Positions 5,088 to 5,335 of a stretch of 5,335 bases of DNA are shown piece after piece. A program made the translations under genes and the position numbers. The notes below the pieces were generated by a model. That model saw only the letters and a program-made list of their open reading frames with translations, was not told where the DNA came from and searched no databases. Origin of the DNA: F23-D06 sp045116675 (GTDB taxonomy: Bacteria > Bacteroidota > Bacteroidia > Bacteroidales > WCHB1-69); contig JBGUMF010000076.1 of the NCBI GenBank assembly GCA_045116675.1, positions 1 through 5,335 on the forward strand, given 5' to 3'. Each line of letters begins with the position of its first letter. Within the stretch, counting starts at the first letter, position 1.

Positions 5088-5335
5088 ATGTTCGCCGTCC
5101 TCAAGTATCGGCCATCCCTTCAGAACCCCACAGGTTGTCTGCGAGCATTTCCGCGCAGACACACGAGATATGCTGGGCTATACGGCATTCTCCCAACCCA
5201 CTCTCTTCCCCAACCACCTACTGTTCCCTGTCCCCTGCCCCCTGTCCCCTGGACGTTCACCTTCTCCGCAAAAGAAAAGGACTTGGAAACAGGCTTTTCT
5301 TACTTTGGCTCACGGTATTACAACAGCGATTTGAG
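5088..5335 (+). CDS. Second orphan RHS-core tip (start only, runs off the right edge)
   Basis: An ORF opens at ATG 5088 (MFAVLKYRPSLQNPTGCL) and remains open to the window end (82 complete codons). Residues 1-56 are proline-rich, compositionally odd and without a signal peptide; the stretch PTVPCPLPPVPWT is the translation of a 7-base tandem repeat. From residue 57 it is a clear RHS core: FTFSAKEKDLETGFSYFGSR, then YYNSDL, matching cassette 1 at 23 of 26 positions. It begins 33 bases after the zinc-ribbon gene and has its own candidate promoter. The rest of the core, the DPxG junction and the variable tip are outside the window. The RHS homology is certain; translation from ATG 5088 is less so, because the upstream part looks little like normal protein and a different repeat count would change which start reads into the core. 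Confidence 0.68.
   Translation, partial: MFAVLKYRPSLQNPTGCLRAFPRRHTRYAGLYGILPTHSLPQPPTVPCPLPPVPWTFTFSAKEKDLETGFSYFGSRYYNSDL
5221..5251 (+). repeat. Heptanucleotide tandem repeat, four units
   Basis: Four consecutive 7-base units begin at 5221, 5228, 5235 and 5242: CTGTTCC, CTGTCCC, CTGCCCC, CTGTCCC, followed by CTG. The unit consensus is CTGTCCC, with one substitution each in units 1 and 3. The array ends two bases before the 29-base RHS-core repeat and lies inside the ORF from ATG 5088. Seven is not a multiple of three, so gain or loss of a unit shifts the frame. The corresponding place in cassette 1 has no such array. Confidence 0.85.
5254..5335 (+). repeat. RHS-core direct repeat, copy 2
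   Basis: Second copy of the 82-base segment at 3833-3914, in the same orientation and 1421 bases downstream. The first 29 bases are identical and the remainder matches at 43 of 53 positions. Most differences are scattered and mostly conservative at the protein level (T/L, Y/F, S/N), as expected for selected or gene-converted RHS cores. The homology probably continues beyond the window. Confidence 0.92.

Noticed and set aside
5047..5334. Plus-strand ORF from ATG 5047 over the start of cassette 2
   Set aside because: Wrong frame for the RHS core; overlaps the end of the zinc-ribbon gene. Kept only as the alternative frame relevant to the heptamer repeat.
1..5335. CRISPR array, tRNA or rRNA genes, insertion sequence with terminal repeats
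   Set aside because: No regularly spaced repeats, cloverleaf or transposase were seen; the only large repeat is the RHS-core segment.

Overview
The window reads as accessory DNA from a Bacteroidota genome, most likely a T9SS-bearing member of the Bacteroidales. The evidence is three TAnnTTTG-type -7 promoter boxes, A-rich leaders without Shine-Dalgarno sequences, a type IX secretion (T9SS) C-terminal sorting domain, and the 'FTFSAKEKD..TG.SYFGSRYY' RHS core typical of Bacteroidales. No species can be assigned.

Left part (1-2386, minus strand, GC-rich): a two-gene unit reads leftwards from a good promoter at 2355-2386. The first gene (855-2333) encodes a secreted protein with a LamG-like N-terminal region, a Bacteroidota-specific middle region and a C-terminal T9SS sorting domain. 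After 47 bases comes the N-terminal 269 codons of a large exported protein that I read as an SpvB/RHS-type protein. It leaves the window at base 1.

Middle (2409-3777): a complete tyrosine recombinase on the minus strand, with a non-canonical box II (YSLK in place of HxxR). Upstream of it is a 244-base AT-rich spacer with three GGCGCA hexamers and, at its right end, a plus-strand promoter.

Right part (3751-5335, plus strand): what looks like a tandem array of promoter-bearing RHS 'tip' cassettes. Cassette 1 is a short RHS core end (61 residues) joined at a DPNG motif to an unrecognised, AT-rich, beta-rich C-terminal domain of about 216 residues (3778-4668). It is followed by a small zinc-ribbon protein (4695-5054) in the position expected for an immunity gene. 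Cassette 2 starts immediately after, with a promoter-leader resembling that of cassette 1, an ORF from ATG 5088 and the same RHS core start, and it is cut off by the window edge. A 7-base tandem repeat (four units) lies inside the 5' part of cassette 2 and could switch its frame.

Taken together, the picture is a full-length RHS gene on one strand, a recombinase in the middle, and orphan RHS tip/immunity cassettes on the other strand sharing an exact 29-base segment. This layout suits tip exchange by recombination, but neither toxin activity, immunity nor exchange is shown by the sequence itself.
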